The translations under genes and the position numbers were made by a program. DNA of 64,000 nucleotides from Flavihumibacter profundi (GTDB lineage Bacteria > Bacteroidota > Bacteroidia > Chitinophagales > Chitinophagaceae), in assembly GCF_020076305.1 (NCBI RefSeq), contig NZ_JAIQXE010000003.1, forward strand, positions 62,001-126,000, in the 5' to 3' direction. The notes beneath the pieces were generated by a model. That model searched no databases, was not told the DNA's origin, and saw only the letters and a program-made list of their open reading frames with translations. Shown here one piece after another: positions 17,635 through 27,552 of this stretch. The stretch's first letter is position 1. Each line of letters begins with the position of its first letter.

Positions 17635-18446
17635 TTTCCCCGGGGTCTTACTTCAAAGTAATAAATTTAGGCGCTAAAACCAGCGTATTGCTTAAAGAGA
17701 TCATTATAGCCATAGAATCCTATTTCAAGGCGCACCAGTTTATCCGGGAGCACAAACTCTGGCGCTGGATCATTATACCGGGCATCTTGTATATGATTTT
17801 GTTCATGACGGGTATGTATTTTTTCCTCGGCTCCAGCAATACAGCGGTGAACTATTTCAGTAATGTCATCGGAATTGACCATTGGCTGCAGGAACAAAAA
17901 AACCCACTCCTGAATTTTTTATTTGTGATGGGGAATATTATGGTTCGCTTGTTGCTGGTCTTTTTTTATTTTTCCCTGTTCAAGTTCATGTTCCTTATTG
18001 TGGGTTCGCCCCTCTTTGCCTACCTGAGTGAAAAAACAGAATCAATTCTGGAAAACCGTGATTACCCTTTCAGTTTTAAACAATTACTGAAAGATATCCT
18101 TCGTGGCATCCGTCTGGCTGTTCGCAATATGTTGTGGCAAACCGTGTACACCATTTCTATCCTTATCCTTTCTTTTGTTCCCATTGTTGGCTGGGTGAGT
18201 CCTATGTTATCGCTTTTTTCAGAATGTTACTACTATGGTTTTTCCATGGTCGATTACAGTTGTGAAAGAAGGAAATTATCCCCGGCTGATAGCATTAAAT
18301 TCATCACCGACCACAAGGGCCTGGCCATTGGCAACGGATTACTGTTCTACGCCATGCATGCCATCCCTGTTATAGGCTGGATACTTGCACCATCCTATGC
18401 AGTAGTAGCCGCTACTTTAAGTGTTCGTCAACTTGAAAATAAATAA
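17625..18446 (+). CDS. EI24-domain-like inner-membrane protein
   Basis: A protein of up to 273 residues with four to five transmembrane helices (about 45-70, 100-130, 170-195 and 235-262). It fits the EI24/CysZ-like family, for example in AHQFIREHKLWRWIIIPG and the SPLFAYLSEKTE loop. The function in Bacteroidota is unknown. The open frame starts at 17625 inside the divergent glycosylase gene; a TTG at 17688, giving LLKEIIIAIESYFKAHQF, is a plausible true start that removes the overlap. It is followed 2 bp later by an RsmI-like methylase gene, so the two are probably co-transcribed. Confidence 0.75.
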   Translation: MSSFSPGSYFKVINLGAKTSVLLKEIIIAIESYFKAHQFIREHKLWRWIIIPGILYMILFMTGMYFFLGSSNTAVNYFSNVIGIDHWLQEQKNPLLNFLFVMGNIMVRLLLVFFYFSLFKFMFLIVGSPLFAYLSEKTESILENRDYPFSFKQLLKDILRGIRLAVRNMLWQTVYTISILILSFVPIVGWVSPMLSLFSECYYYGFSMVDYSCERRKLSPADSIKFITDHKGLAIGNGLLFYAMHAIPVIGWILAPSYAVVAATLSVRQLENK

Positions 18447-18448
18447 CC

Positions 18449-19159
18449 ATGGCCAGCGCTGCATTAGGCAAGGTTTACCTGATCCCCACTTTCCTGGATG
18501 AACGAAGCCTCCAAACTATTCCGCCATATGTCACCGATGCCGTGAAAGAATGTCATGTTTTTTTTGTGGAGAATGAACGCAGTGCCCGAAGGTTCCTGAA
18601 ACAACTCTGGAAAGAGATGGTGATCGATAACTACGAATGGTTTGCTATCCATAAGGCTGAAGAAGAAACCCGCAACCATTTGCGGCAGCAATTGCAAAGG
18701 GGAAAAACCATTGGTATACTCAGCGAGGCAGGATGCCCTGGTGTTGCAGACCCCGGACAATTGCTGGTTGCCACAGCACAGGAAATGGGCGCTGTTGTGA
18801 AACCATTTGTGGGACCTAGTTCTATCTTGCTGGCGCTGATGGCGAGCGGCATGAATGGCCAGCAGTTCAAATTCAACGGCTACCTGCCTATCGATGCGGC
18901 GCAGCGCAATAAATTATTGAAAGAACTGGAAGCTGAATCCATCAAAAATAATTGCACGCAGCTGTTTATAGAAACACCATACCGGAATAACCAGCTTATC
19001 GATACACTGCTGACCCAATGCCGGCCCGGTTCACGGCTATGTATAGCTGTAGATTTAACAGGTCCGGATGAAGTCATAAAAACGCATACCATTGCCGAAT
19101 GGCAAAAAAGAACACCGGATATTCATAAAAAGCCGGCGATGTTCCTGCTGTTGGGGTAA
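18449..19159 (+). CDS. RsmI-like SAM-dependent methyltransferase (tetrapyrrole-methylase fold)
   Basis: This 236-residue protein belongs to the SAM-dependent methylase superfamily of RsmI and CobA. Visible motifs are GKVYLIPTFL at the N-terminus, ILSEAGCPGVADPG (the SAM-binding region, matching the SDAGTPxISDPG of RsmI), VKPFVGPSSILLALMASG and FIETPYRN. RsmI 2'-O-methylates C1402 of 16S rRNA. This Bacteroidota protein is shorter and divergent, so its substrate may differ. It follows the EI24-like gene with a 2-bp gap. Confidence 0.82.
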   Translation: MASAALGKVYLIPTFLDERSLQTIPPYVTDAVKECHVFFVENERSARRFLKQLWKEMVIDNYEWFAIHKAEEETRNHLRQQLQRGKTIGILSEAGCPGVADPGQLLVATAQEMGAVVKPFVGPSSILLALMASGMNGQQFKFNGYLPIDAAQRNKLLKELEAESIKNNCTQLFIETPYRNNQLIDTLLTQCRPGSRLCIAVDLTGPDEVIKTHTIAEWQKRTPDIHKKPAMFLLLG

Positions 19160-19184
19160 GCGGTGAACGCTTACCGCTCACCTT

Positions 19185-19595
19185 TCACTCATTCGCCGGT
19201 TTCGGGTTAATCACCGGTCCTCCGGCAGAGCCGCGCATCGATAAAATACTATCAACAATATATAGTGAATTCCCTCTCCAGGGCAATGAACCCAGGTACT
19301 CTTTATAATGCAATTCAAATTCTTTACCGCTATTGTTCATCAGCTGGGTAGCAATGGATTCTTTGGTTACGGAAAATTCAAACTCATAAGATTGTATACC
19401 TCCGGCAGCGCCGCCTTTAAATCCGCTTTGGATCAGCTTACCCTCATAGGTTTTAAAAATATACCCCTTCTTCACCAGGAAATTCAGTTCCCCGGCTTTA
19501 ACACCTTCACCGAAAACCCAGTAGAAACGCCAATAGATAAACCCGGTTGCAAAGAGAAGTAAGCTTACTATGACTATCGTTAAAAACCTTCCCAT
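19185..19595 (-). CDS. Small membrane-anchored protein, Bacteroidota-conserved
   Basis: A 136-residue protein with one N-terminal transmembrane helix (IVIVSLLLFATGFIYW) and an extracytoplasmic domain of about 110 residues. Homologues in Bacteroidota are often labelled 6-phosphogluconate dehydrogenase, but no Rossmann fold or dehydrogenase motif is present and the length is far too short. The tail is Pro/Ala/Gly rich. Function unknown. It lies 27 bp upstream of the minus-strand M28 peptidase's 3' end, on the same strand and downstream of that gene. Confidence 0.7.
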   Translation of the reverse strand: MGRFLTIVIVSLLLFATGFIYWRFYWVFGEGVKAGELNFLVKKGYIFKTYEGKLIQSGFKGGAAGGIQSYEFEFSVTKESIATQLMNNSGKEFELHYKEYLGSLPWRGNSLYIVDSILSMRGSAGGPVINPKPANE

Positions 19596-19622
19596 AAAAC
19601 TTAGTTTAAATAGTGAAAATAA

Positions 19623-20999
19623 TCATAATCCGTATTTATCCACCATATATATAAGCATAGCCATGTTCAGTGCGCCAAAATCCAGCTCGCGTTTATTCAC
19701 GTTCTCAAAAACATCACCGCGCGCGTGGTGCAGGTCAAAATACCGCGAATTATCTGGATTTAGTCCGGCCATTGGAGTTCCCAACAACCTGTTCAAAGGG
19801 CCAATATCGGCCCCGCCCCCGCCGGCGTTAAACTGGTAAACACCATAGGGCTCAAAAAGAGATACCCAGGCCCGCATATTCCGCAACTGATCTAAAGAAG
19901 CCGTGAACCCAAAACTGCGGGGCGTGAACCCACCGGCATCGCTTTCCAGCGCAAATACGTGTTTCTCCCCTTTTGCTTTGGCTTCTTCAGCATATTTATT
20001 TCCACCACGCATACCATTTTCTTCATTGGCAAATAATACCACCCTTAGGGTATAACGGGGCTTATAACCAATGGCCTTCAAGGCGCGCAGCACTTCAATG
20101 GAATGCACGCATCCCGCACCATCATCATGCGCGCCTTCAGCCGGGTCCCAGCTATCGAGGTGACCGCCAACTGTTATATACTGATCGGGAAACTCGCTTC
20201 CGGTTAATTCCCCTATTACATTGTGACCAACAGCATCTGGTAAAAACCTGGCTTCTGAACGGTAGAAAACATAAACTTCCTCACCGGCTTTTAAACGCGC
20301 GATCAGGGCATCTGCATCTTTCAGTCCCATCGCCGCGGCCGGAATTTTCGGGTAAGCAGTATCATACACCAGTGAGCCGGTATGCGGATTATTATCAGTG
20401 CTTGCTGTTATCGAACGAACCAGTACTGCTTTTGCCCCGTATTTTGCGGCCATACTGGCCCCCCTGACCCGGTAAGCCCCGGATTCACCATAAGATTTAA
20501 AAGTGGACAGGTTCTTTGGGTCGAATATATTGTTGAACACCACGATCTTGCCTGCCAGTTCCGCCTTCCTGGCTTCCAGTTCATTGAAATCATTTATCAG
20601 GATGGCGGGTAAGAATATGCCCTTGGGATCCGTACCCATGGAATTGCCCAGGGCAAGGATATCCATCGGTGTTTTTTTTATTGTTTTGCCATCTTTCGAA
20701 CTATACCAGGCTTCGTCTTTATTGCCACGCACCCAGTTCGGCACCGCGCATTCCTGTAACCAAACCTTATCGGCCCCGGCATCCCGGAGGGCTTTTTGTC
20801 CCCAGGCCTCAGCCTTCACCATTCCGGACGAGCCCGCAAGCCTCGGTCCAACTGTTTTACACAGTGCACGCAGGTTCTCATATGCTGCATTCGAGCTCAA
20901 AACATTGTCTGCAATTTTTCGCAGGAAACCGGAATCATCAGTTTGTGCCGTTGCCGATTGAAAAACTAAAAGAGCCATTACCCAAACAAATCGGTTCAT
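19623..20999 (-). CDS. Secreted M28-family metallopeptidase (carboxypeptidase Q-like)
   Basis: A 458-residue zinc peptidase with a signal peptide (cleavage near ATAQ). A PA-domain-like insert lies at about 110-255. The peptidase core shows VGGHLDSWDPAEGAHDDGAGC with zinc ligands H280 and D292, and the catalytic/ligand pair in FANEENGMRGG (E326/E327). A late GGADIGPLN motif and DLHHARGD are consistent with the M28 fold. It probably acts in the periplasm or outside the cell on peptides. Substrate specificity cannot be fixed. Confidence 0.88.
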   Translation of the reverse strand: MNRFVWVMALLVFQSATAQTDDSGFLRKIADNVLSSNAAYENLRALCKTVGPRLAGSSGMVKAEAWGQKALRDAGADKVWLQECAVPNWVRGNKDEAWYSSKDGKTIKKTPMDILALGNSMGTDPKGIFLPAILINDFNELEARKAELAGKIVVFNNIFDPKNLSTFKSYGESGAYRVRGASMAAKYGAKAVLVRSITASTDNNPHTGSLVYDTAYPKIPAAAMGLKDADALIARLKAGEEVYVFYRSEARFLPDAVGHNVIGELTGSEFPDQYITVGGHLDSWDPAEGAHDDGAGCVHSIEVLRALKAIGYKPRYTLRVVLFANEENGMRGGNKYAEEAKAKGEKHVFALESDAGGFTPRSFGFTASLDQLRNMRAWVSLFEPYGVYQFNAGGGGADIGPLNRLLGTPMAGLNPDNSRYFDLHHARGDVFENVNKRELDFGALNMAMLIYMVDKYGL

Positions 21000-21064
21000 G
21001 TTGTGTTTTTTTAAAATTAGCTAAACATTTTAATCCTTTACCTTCACATCCAATTTTTTCAATT

Positions 21065-22186
21065 ATGCGTATTGGTATCGTTTGTTACCCAACTTTTGGA
21101 GGCAGTGGTGTACTGGCAACCGAACTGGGAAAAGCGCTGGCAGAAAAAAATCACCAGGTGCATTTTATTACTTACCAGCAACCAGTACGCCTGAACGAAT
21201 TCAACGCAAATATTTTTTACCATGAAGTAAGGGTGCCTACTTACCCCCTCTTCGATTACCCGCCTTACGAAACAGCTTTGGCCAGCACCATGGTGGATGT
21301 TATCGTCAACCAGCACCTCGACCTGTTACACGTGCATTATGCTATTCCCCACGCATCTGCAGCTTATATGGCGAAGCAGATCATCCTCAAAACAACAGGA
21401 AAAAATATCCCGGTTATCACCACACTGCACGGTACCGATATCACCCTTGTTGGCCGCGATAAAACCTATGCACCGGTTGTTACTTTCTCTATCAACGAAA
21501 GTGATGCCATCACCGCAGTTTCGGATAACCTGCGCGAAGAAACGTATAAGTCTTTTAAGATCGAAAAAGATATTGAAGTAATCCACAACTTTGTGGACGT
21601 ATCGCGGTTCCGTAAAAAAGGGATCGATGCGTTTCGCCGGGTCATCGCACCGAATGGGGAAAGGATTTTAATGCATGCATCGAATTTTCGCAAGATCAAA
21701 AGGATTGATGATGTAGTGCGCATATTTGCCAATGTTGTAAAACAGGTTCCCAGCAAATTATTGTTTGTAGGTGATGGCCCCGAGCGCCCGGCTGCAGAAA
21801 GCCTTAGCCGCGACCTGGGTATCTGCGACGAAATTCGTTTTGTCGGGAAACAGGAACAGATTGAAGAAATACTGGCCATTTCCGACCTGTTTTTGCTTAC
21901 CTCCGATTATGAAAGTTTCGGTCTTGCTGCACTCGAAGCTATGGCCGCCGGGGTTCCCGTGATTAGTACCAATGCCGGGGGATTACCCGAAATTAATATC
22001 CATGGCGAAACCGGCTTCCTGAGCCCGGTTGGGGATGTCGCCGGCATGAGCCAGCATGCAATTGATTTATTGAGCAACGAAGACATGCTGAACCGTTTCA
22101 AGATAAATGCCATGAAGCAAAGTGATCGCTTCGATATCCACAATATTGTACCGATCTATGAAGATTTGTACAATCGTTTTTTATAA
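21065..22186 (+). CDS. bshA: N-acetyl-alpha-D-glucosaminyl L-malate synthase
   Basis: Catalyses the first step of bacillithiol biosynthesis, transferring GlcNAc from UDP-GlcNAc to L-malate. The start at 21065 gives [22 protein letters not shown], the usual BshA N-terminus, and a 373-residue GT4 glycosyltransferase. The open frame reaches back to 20669, but that extension overlaps the M28 gene's 5' region and has no family similarity. GT4 motifs include [34 protein letters not shown] and the donor-site [22 protein letters not shown]. No bshB or bshC is in the window. Confidence 0.94.
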   Translation: MRIGIVCYPTFGGSGVLATELGKALAEKNHQVHFITYQQPVRLNEFNANIFYHEVRVPTYPLFDYPPYETALASTMVDVIVNQHLDLLHVHYAIPHASAAYMAKQIILKTTGKNIPVITTLHGTDITLVGRDKTYAPVVTFSINESDAITAVSDNLREETYKSFKIEKDIEVIHNFVDVSRFRKKGIDAFRRVIAPNGERILMHASNFRKIKRIDDVVRIFANVVKQVPSKLLFVGDGPERPAAESLSRDLGICDEIRFVGKQEQIEEILAISDLFLLTSDYESFGLAALEAMAAGVPVISTNAGGLPEINIHGETGFLSPVGDVAGMSQHAIDLLSNEDMLNRFKINAMKQSDRFDIHNIVPIYEDLYNRFL

Positions 22187-22241
22187 CCTGTATCCCCACT
22201 GCCATTCATCCTTTTACCCTTTACAAGGCAAAAAATATTTT

Positions 22242-22249
22242 TACCTTAG
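22242..22249 (+). promoter_or_regulatory. Possible -7 element (TACCTTAG) before the M16 pair
   Basis: TACCTTAG differs from TAnnTTTG by one base and lies 24 bp before the M16 peptidase start. No convincing -33 element was found. Confidence 0.3.
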
Positions 22250-22273
22250 GCCTAACCATTTAACCTTCTGCAA

Positions 22274-23644
22274 ATGAATTGTTCCCGAATCTGCCATTCC
22301 TTATGGATGGTCATTTGTATATTAATATGCTCCGGGTATGCAATGGCTGCCCCCCGGATGACCATCCCCGTAGAATACTACAAATTAGCCAACGGATTAA
22401 AAGTGGTGCTATCACCCGACAAGCACGCACCTATTGTTACCGTTGCTGTTTATTATAATATCGGTTTCAGGATAGAACCCAGGGACCGCACAGGCTTCGC
22501 TCACCTGTTTGAACACATGATGTTCCAGGGTTCAAAGAATTTTCCCAAAGGGGAATTCGATAAACTCACCGAAAAAAACGGTGGCTTCAATAACGGTTCC
22601 ACCCGGTTTGATTTCACCAACTATTATGAAGTGATGCCCGCGCATATGCTGGAACCTGTTATTTGGGCAGAGAGTGATCGGATGAAACAACTAGACCTGA
22701 ACCAGGCTTCATTAACTAACCAGCAGGGTGTTGTTAAGAATGAGGTAAAAGTGAATGTAATCAACCGGCCTTACGGTGGATTTCCTTGGCTCGACATGCC
22801 GCAGTATGCCAACGAAAACTGGTACAACGCGCACAATTTTTACGGCGACCTGAAAGACCTCGACGCTGCCAGGCTGGAAGACGTTGAAAGTTTTTTCAGG
22901 ACTTATTATTCGCCTAATAACGCCGTAGTGGTTATTGTCGGTGATTTTGAAACGGCCCAGGCCAGGCAATGGATAGATAAATATTTCAGCGGTATCCCAT
23001 CCGCACAACTGCCGCAAAAGCCTGACCTTACAGAGCCTGCGCAGCTCAGGGAAAAACGTTTTACAAAAATCGATTCACTGATCAATAAACCTGCAATCGC
23101 CATAGCCTATAAAATGCCGGAAAAGAACACGCCGGAGTATTATGCGATGGGACTCATCAGCCAATTGCTTGTGGAAGGAAAAGACAGCCGGCTTTATCAA
23201 CGCCTGGTACAGCAAAAAGGCTACACGTCCAATGTGAATGGAGGTATAAACTACCTGGGCAATATGTATAATTATAACGGCCCCATGATATGGATGACCG
23301 ACCTTATTTATGATGGGGCAGTGAATCCCGATTCCATTATCAGCCAGGTGGATGGCGCCATTGCTGATATTAATAAAAACATCAGCCAGTCTTCAATTGA
23401 CCTGGCGATGGTGAAAATGCGGTCTGACCTCTACGATAACCTCGGTGGGTATTATGGCATCGGGCTGGCTGATATGCTTGCCTGTTTCGCTCTGTTTGAT
23501 GACAATCCTGCCAGGGTGAATAGTCTTGAGCAGGAATTCAAACAGGTAACACCCGAACTGGTACGCAAAACCATCAATACTTACCTGCGCCCGGAAAACC
23601 GCACCATCCTTATTGACCAACCTGCCAAAACCAGCACCAAATGA
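22274..23644 (+). CDS. M16-family zinc peptidase (catalytic partner)
   Basis: A 456-residue pitrilysin/mitochondrial-processing-peptidase-like protein with a signal peptide (about 1-26). The inverted zinc motif HxxEH is intact as HLFEH (residues 77-81), and the downstream Glu ligand lies in VVKNEVKVN. The C-terminal half contains LLVEGKDSRLYQRLVQQKG, a conserved M16 element. It is followed with a 4-bp ATGA overlap by a second M16 gene lacking the zinc motif, the usual arrangement of an active and an inactive subunit forming a periplasmic peptidase. Confidence 0.92.
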   Translation: MNCSRICHSLWMVICILICSGYAMAAPRMTIPVEYYKLANGLKVVLSPDKHAPIVTVAVYYNIGFRIEPRDRTGFAHLFEHMMFQGSKNFPKGEFDKLTEKNGGFNNGSTRFDFTNYYEVMPAHMLEPVIWAESDRMKQLDLNQASLTNQQGVVKNEVKVNVINRPYGGFPWLDMPQYANENWYNAHNFYGDLKDLDAARLEDVESFFRTYYSPNNAVVVIVGDFETAQARQWIDKYFSGIPSAQLPQKPDLTEPAQLREKRFTKIDSLINKPAIAIAYKMPEKNTPEYYAMGLISQLLVEGKDSRLYQRLVQQKGYTSNVNGGINYLGNMYNYNGPMIWMTDLIYDGAVNPDSIISQVDGAIADINKNISQSSIDLAMVKMRSDLYDNLGGYYGIGLADMLACFALFDDNPARVNSLEQEFKQVTPELVRKTINTYLRPENRTILIDQPAKTSTK

Positions 23645-25041
23645 AGCAAATTATCTGCTACATAATAGCTGTTACCAGCCTTTTAACGGGAGTTAATTGT
23701 TTTGGGCAAACCCAGTTACCGGCTCCGGGCAAACCCAGGGAATTTACCCTGCCTACCCATAAAAAATTCCAGCTACCCAACGGTTTTCGCGCTACCCTGG
23801 TACCCTATGGCATTATCCCGAAAGTATCCGTTGAAGTTGTGGTTAAAACCGGGGCAGTGCATGAAGGCGCCAATGAAAAATGGCTTGCCCGCTTCACGGG
23901 TAAATTGATGGAAGAAGGCAGCACTAAAACTGATTTTGCCACCCTGTCTGAAAAAGTGGCGGCAATGGGTGGGCGGTTAAGCATCTCTGTTGGTATGGAA
24001 ACCATTTCCATCGGCGGGGCCGTTCTCTCTGAATTCGCTCCTGAATTTATTAAGCTGATCGCTGAAGTGATTACACAGCCCGCTTTCCCGGCTGCTGCTG
24101 GTGATCGCCTGAAGAACGATATGAAAAGGGACCTCAGCGTAAGGAAAGCACAACCCGATGCCATTGCTTCCGAAAGGTTTTTCACGATGATCTATAAAGA
24201 CCATCCTTATGGCAATAAAATGGCAACTGATGAAATGATCGACAGCTATTCCGTAGAAAAAGCCAAAGCTTTTTACACGAAGAATTTCGGTGCCCGGCGT
24301 TCCGCTATTTATATCGCTGGCAATTATAATGAAGCAGCGGTAAGCAAGGCCATTAAGGACGGCTTCTCGGGCTGGACCAAAGGACCAGCTGTGAATTATC
24401 CACCGGCTATTGCAGCAAAAAACAGCGAAATAGCAGTTATCGACCGGCCCAATGCTTCCCAAACAGTTGTTTTCCTGGGCACACCGGTTGCCGATCCTAC
24501 CAGGCCCGATTATACGCAATTAGAAGTGACCAATTCTTTACTGGGCGGCTCTTTCGGCTCCAGGATCACGCTTAATATCAGGGAAGACAAAGGCTATACC
24601 TATTCACCCTTCAGTGGTATCCAGAACCGCCAGGGCAATGGCGTTTGGTATGAAAAAGCAGATATCACGAGTGAAAGTACTGCCGATGCCCTTAAAGAAA
24701 TTGCAAAGGAAATCAGTTTACTCCAATCCACCCCGCCTTCTGTTGAAGAACTGAAGGGAATCCAGAATTATGAAGCCGGAAGTTTTGTTTTAAACAATTC
24801 AAGTGCCGATGGTATTATTGACCAGCTGAGTTATATGGACCTGTTTGGCCTGGATGAAACCTACCTCACTAACCGGATCAGGAATATCAATTCGGTTACT
24901 CCCGTCCAGGTGCAGAACATGGCCAGGAAATACCTGGATTACGGGAAAATGACCCTTGTTATGGTGGGCGATAAAAAATTACTGGACACGCAGATGGGCA
25001 CTATAAAGGCTGACAGGGAGAATGTGAAAAAAGCCTTCTAA
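23641..25041 (+). CDS. M16-family protein lacking the zinc site (non-catalytic partner)
   Basis: A 466-residue M16 homologue with a signal peptide (cleavage near CFGQ). Where active members have HFLEH, this one reads RFTGK (in LARFTGKLMEEGST), so metal and catalytic residues are missing. The glycine-rich loop LLGGSFGSRITLNIREDKGYTYSPFSG is conserved, as in the regulatory subunits of heterodimeric M16 enzymes. It overlaps its catalytic partner by 4 bp. Its 3' end overlaps the convergent minus-strand gene by 4 bp. Confidence 0.9.
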   Translation: MKQIICYIIAVTSLLTGVNCFGQTQLPAPGKPREFTLPTHKKFQLPNGFRATLVPYGIIPKVSVEVVVKTGAVHEGANEKWLARFTGKLMEEGSTKTDFATLSEKVAAMGGRLSISVGMETISIGGAVLSEFAPEFIKLIAEVITQPAFPAAAGDRLKNDMKRDLSVRKAQPDAIASERFFTMIYKDHPYGNKMATDEMIDSYSVEKAKAFYTKNFGARRSAIYIAGNYNEAAVSKAIKDGFSGWTKGPAVNYPPAIAAKNSEIAVIDRPNASQTVVFLGTPVADPTRPDYTQLEVTNSLLGGSFGSRITLNIREDKGYTYSPFSGIQNRQGNGVWYEKADITSESTADALKEIAKEISLLQSTPPSVEELKGIQNYEAGSFVLNNSSADGIIDQLSYMDLFGLDETYLTNRIRNINSVTPVQVQNMARKYLDYGKMTLVMVGDKKLLDTQMGTIKADRENVKKAF

Positions 25042-26171
25042 CCTTTAATAAAATCTAACCTGCACAATGTAAGCGCTGCATTTAACCGGCCATGCCTGAG
25101 ATGGCCCGTTAAATCTTCCAGCCTTTGGTGATATATCCCGAAATCTTCCTGGTATGCTTCTTCCAGGTGTTCTTTTTCATCCACCGAAAGCTTGCCATCG
25201 AAAGCTGCGGCTACGGTAAACAGGTCTAACAAAAAATTCCTTTCCTGCTCGCTAACCTTACTTAAAGTTTCCAGGAAAAGCGGCCAATCGTCGTAACGGT
25301 CTTCTTCGGTAAGCTGCAACAGGGAACGAAAACGCAGCAAAAGGATAACCATATTGGGGTGATAGTTCTGGGCCATTACCACTGCATTGCCAATGGCCTG
25401 CAGGCAGCCCCGCCTGGCCTGTGGTGATAAAATGCTGAGGTATCCATCAGCGCTGATATTATCAGCAATTTTATTGGCCAATGCATACCCGAAGAGGCGC
25501 AACCGCGCTTCATGGATCACTTTGTAAATGACCACGCTGTTCCAGAAAATTTCTACCGGGATGGCTTCATATAAAATGGGTACCCCCATCAAACTATCAC
25601 CTACGGCAAACCGCAATGAATACTTTAAAATGAAATTTGATACCAGGATTTTTCCCTTGTACAATAAGCCGAGCACAAACAGGTTCTTTTTTGATATTTT
25701 CTCAAACGGGTCGATACCCAAAATTTTTAATTCGGGATCTTCTATTTCCAATGCTGTGCGCGCAAGGATATTCTTCACGCCAAAAACACCATCCTGTAAT
25801 GCTTCATGTTGCAGGTCATGCAAATTTATGAGCTCGCTGACCCTGTGCACCGACTTCAGGGAAATATAGAACAGTGCATAAAATTCCAGCCCTGTAGCAA
25901 CAATGGTTACCAGTGCCACCCAACCATAGTGTTCCAAAAAAGGGGCATTGGTAAAATAAACATCTGTATAAATGATGGCGAATACAGCCAGCAGGCCGGT
26001 TAATGAAGAAAGGAAAACACCCTCCCAGGTAATCTGCTGCACCCGCCGGGTAAGTTGCTGATCAGTTTGAAGAAAAGCACTCGGGCTGGTTTCATAGCGC
26101 TTAAAGATGTTCAGGTAATAAAGACCGAACCGTTCAAACCGTGAGGGTGGCAATTTGGGCAATGTATCCAT
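25038..26171 (-). CDS. Membrane protein with TerB-like C-terminus, unknown function
   Basis: A 377-residue protein with two transmembrane helices at about 50-72 and 83-105. Between about 160 and 220 lies a second moderately hydrophobic stretch (NLFVLGLLYKGKILVSNFILKYSLRFA). The C-terminal region (about 300-350, LFTVAAAFDGKLSVDEKEHLEEAY) resembles a TerB/EF-hand-like helical motif. It may correspond to the LBF_2804-like family, but I am not certain. The gene is convergent with the M16 pair and followed on the opposite side by the EnvC-like gene on the same strand (21 bp gap). Confidence 0.65.
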   Translation of the reverse strand: MDTLPKLPPSRFERFGLYYLNIFKRYETSPSAFLQTDQQLTRRVQQITWEGVFLSSLTGLLAVFAIIYTDVYFTNAPFLEHYGWVALVTIVATGLEFYALFYISLKSVHRVSELINLHDLQHEALQDGVFGVKNILARTALEIEDPELKILGIDPFEKISKKNLFVLGLLYKGKILVSNFILKYSLRFAVGDSLMGVPILYEAIPVEIFWNSVVIYKVIHEARLRLFGYALANKIADNISADGYLSILSPQARRGCLQAIGNAVVMAQNYHPNMVILLLRFRSLLQLTEEDRYDDWPLFLETLSKVSEQERNFLLDLFTVAAAFDGKLSVDEKEHLEEAYQEDFGIYHQRLEDLTGHLRHGRLNAALTLCRLDFIKG

Positions 26172-26192
26172 GCCCGTTAAAGATAATATGGA

Positions 26193-27503
26193 TTACCGTA
26201 ACCAGGATTCCGGATTCAGGTTTACGTTTTTGTCGTTGGTGATCAGGAACTCCAGCTCACCGCGGCCGGCATCTTTTTCATCCAGCTTGCCGATCACCTG
26301 CCCGGTTTTTACCTGCTCCCCTTTACTTACACTTACGCTGGACAGGTTGCTGTAGGTAGTAAAATATTTTCCGTGTTTCAGGATTACACCCTGAACAGAA
26401 CCAATTGAAATTACAGTGGCTACTTCACCATCGAATACAGCTTTAACTGAACTTCCCGCATCGGCTTCGATGGTAATACCCGGATTGTCATAGGTAATGC
26501 CCGCCAGTCCTTCGTACTCGGCTTTGCCAAATTTCATGGCAATACGTCCTGAGCTGATTGGCCAGGGCAGCTTGTGTTGGTTTATCTCAAATTTGTCAGA
26601 TAACAATTTTACTTCTTCCGAACCTTCAAGCGGGCTAAGCGGTTTCACTTCCCGGGCTGACTTTTCCGTGGATTTAGTCACAACGGGTTTACTGGCGCCG
26701 GCTGCCGGTTCTTCCTTATTATTGGCAGCGGCCGCTTTTCTTTCTTTTTCTGCTGCTGCCACCCTTCTTCTTTCCGCTTCAATTTCCCTGCGGATCGCAG
26801 CACTGATGGCATTTCTCAATGCTATATCCTGCTTACGCTTTTTATTCATGTCATTCATCAGCTCTTTCTCCTGCCCTTTGATCTCACGGACAACAGCATC
26901 TTTTTCCTTCTTCTCTTCTTCGAGTTGCTTGAACTGTTTATTTTGCTCCTCAAGCGCCTGGCTCTTCTGTTGTTTATTTTGGTTTAGCCCGGCTATCTTC
27001 AGTTGCAGCTGGTTTTGTGTATTGCGGATGCTTGCAGCCTGTTGCTCACGGTAAGCTCTATACGATTTGAGGTAGGACACACGATTCAGCGCGTCGTTAA
27101 AACTGCCCGATGAAAAAATAAAATTCAGGAAATCGTAGTTGCTGCGGTTTTTGTAGGCATAGACCACACTTTTTTCATACTGCATTTTCAGGGTATCGAG
27201 CTCACTGCGAAGCTTAACGATATCGCGCCAGCTTTGGTTGATATTTCCCTGGATGAGTTCAATCTGGTCATTGATGTTACGGATCTGCGATTCACGCAGG
27301 CGCAGTCTTTTCTGCACCAGGTTCAGTTCACTAAGGCTTTTCTTCTTGTATTTCTTGGTTTGGTTCAGTTGCTCGCGCAGGTCATCAATTTCCCGTTGAA
27401 TTTCGGCCTGCTTCTTCTTCAGTTCCGCACTACTCTGGCCCTGGGCATTCTGGAAGACCATTGCCAGGATCAATACTGCGAGAAGAAGAATTTTTTTTAT
27501 CAT
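26193..27503 (-). CDS. EnvC-like murein hydrolase activator (degenerate LytM/M23 domain)
   Basis: A 436-residue periplasmic protein with a signal peptide (cleavage near AQGQ) and a long coiled coil at about 22-260. A Lys/Ala-rich linker follows, then a C-terminal LytM domain (about 310-436). The zinc ligands of active M23 peptidases are replaced: FGKAEYEG has no His, the second motif reads HGKYFTTYSNL, and the HxH-type motif is LEFLI. It therefore resembles EnvC, which activates cell-separation amidases rather than cutting peptidoglycan itself. Upstream on the same strand lie the DUF4292, dut and ispF genes. Confidence 0.85.
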   Translation of the reverse strand: MIKKILLLAVLILAMVFQNAQGQSSAELKKKQAEIQREIDDLREQLNQTKKYKKKSLSELNLVQKRLRLRESQIRNINDQIELIQGNINQSWRDIVKLRSELDTLKMQYEKSVVYAYKNRSNYDFLNFIFSSGSFNDALNRVSYLKSYRAYREQQAASIRNTQNQLQLKIAGLNQNKQQKSQALEEQNKQFKQLEEEKKEKDAVVREIKGQEKELMNDMNKKRKQDIALRNAISAAIRREIEAERRRVAAAEKERKAAAANNKEEPAAGASKPVVTKSTEKSAREVKPLSPLEGSEEVKLLSDKFEINQHKLPWPISSGRIAMKFGKAEYEGLAGITYDNPGITIEADAGSSVKAVFDGEVATVISIGSVQGVILKHGKYFTTYSNLSSVSVSKGEQVKTGQVIGKLDEKDAGRGELEFLITNDKNVNLNPESWLR

Positions 27504-27552
27504 GCCGGTTTCAATTGGTGTTGGAATCTTTCAAATATAAACTCCCTAACGC

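Noticed and set aside
19185-19595. Family label 6-phosphogluconate dehydrogenase
   Set aside because: The protein is 136 residues with one membrane helix and no Rossmann fold or active-site motif, so the label appears to be a propagated error.
20669-21064. Upstream extension of the bshA open frame
   Set aside because: It lies over the M28 gene's 5' region on the other strand, and BshA proteins begin at the MRIGIVCYP segment.
22251-22264. CTAACC and TTAACC before the M16 gene as a fifth TTAAC array
   Set aside because: Only two partial half-sites, 8 bp apart, without the 11-10 phasing of the four arrays.
26497-27054. Plus-strand open frame of 185 codons rich in Ser, Leu and Phe
   Set aside because: It is the antisense reading of the EnvC-like coiled coil; the low complexity comes from the Lys/Glu/Gln-rich codons on the other strand.
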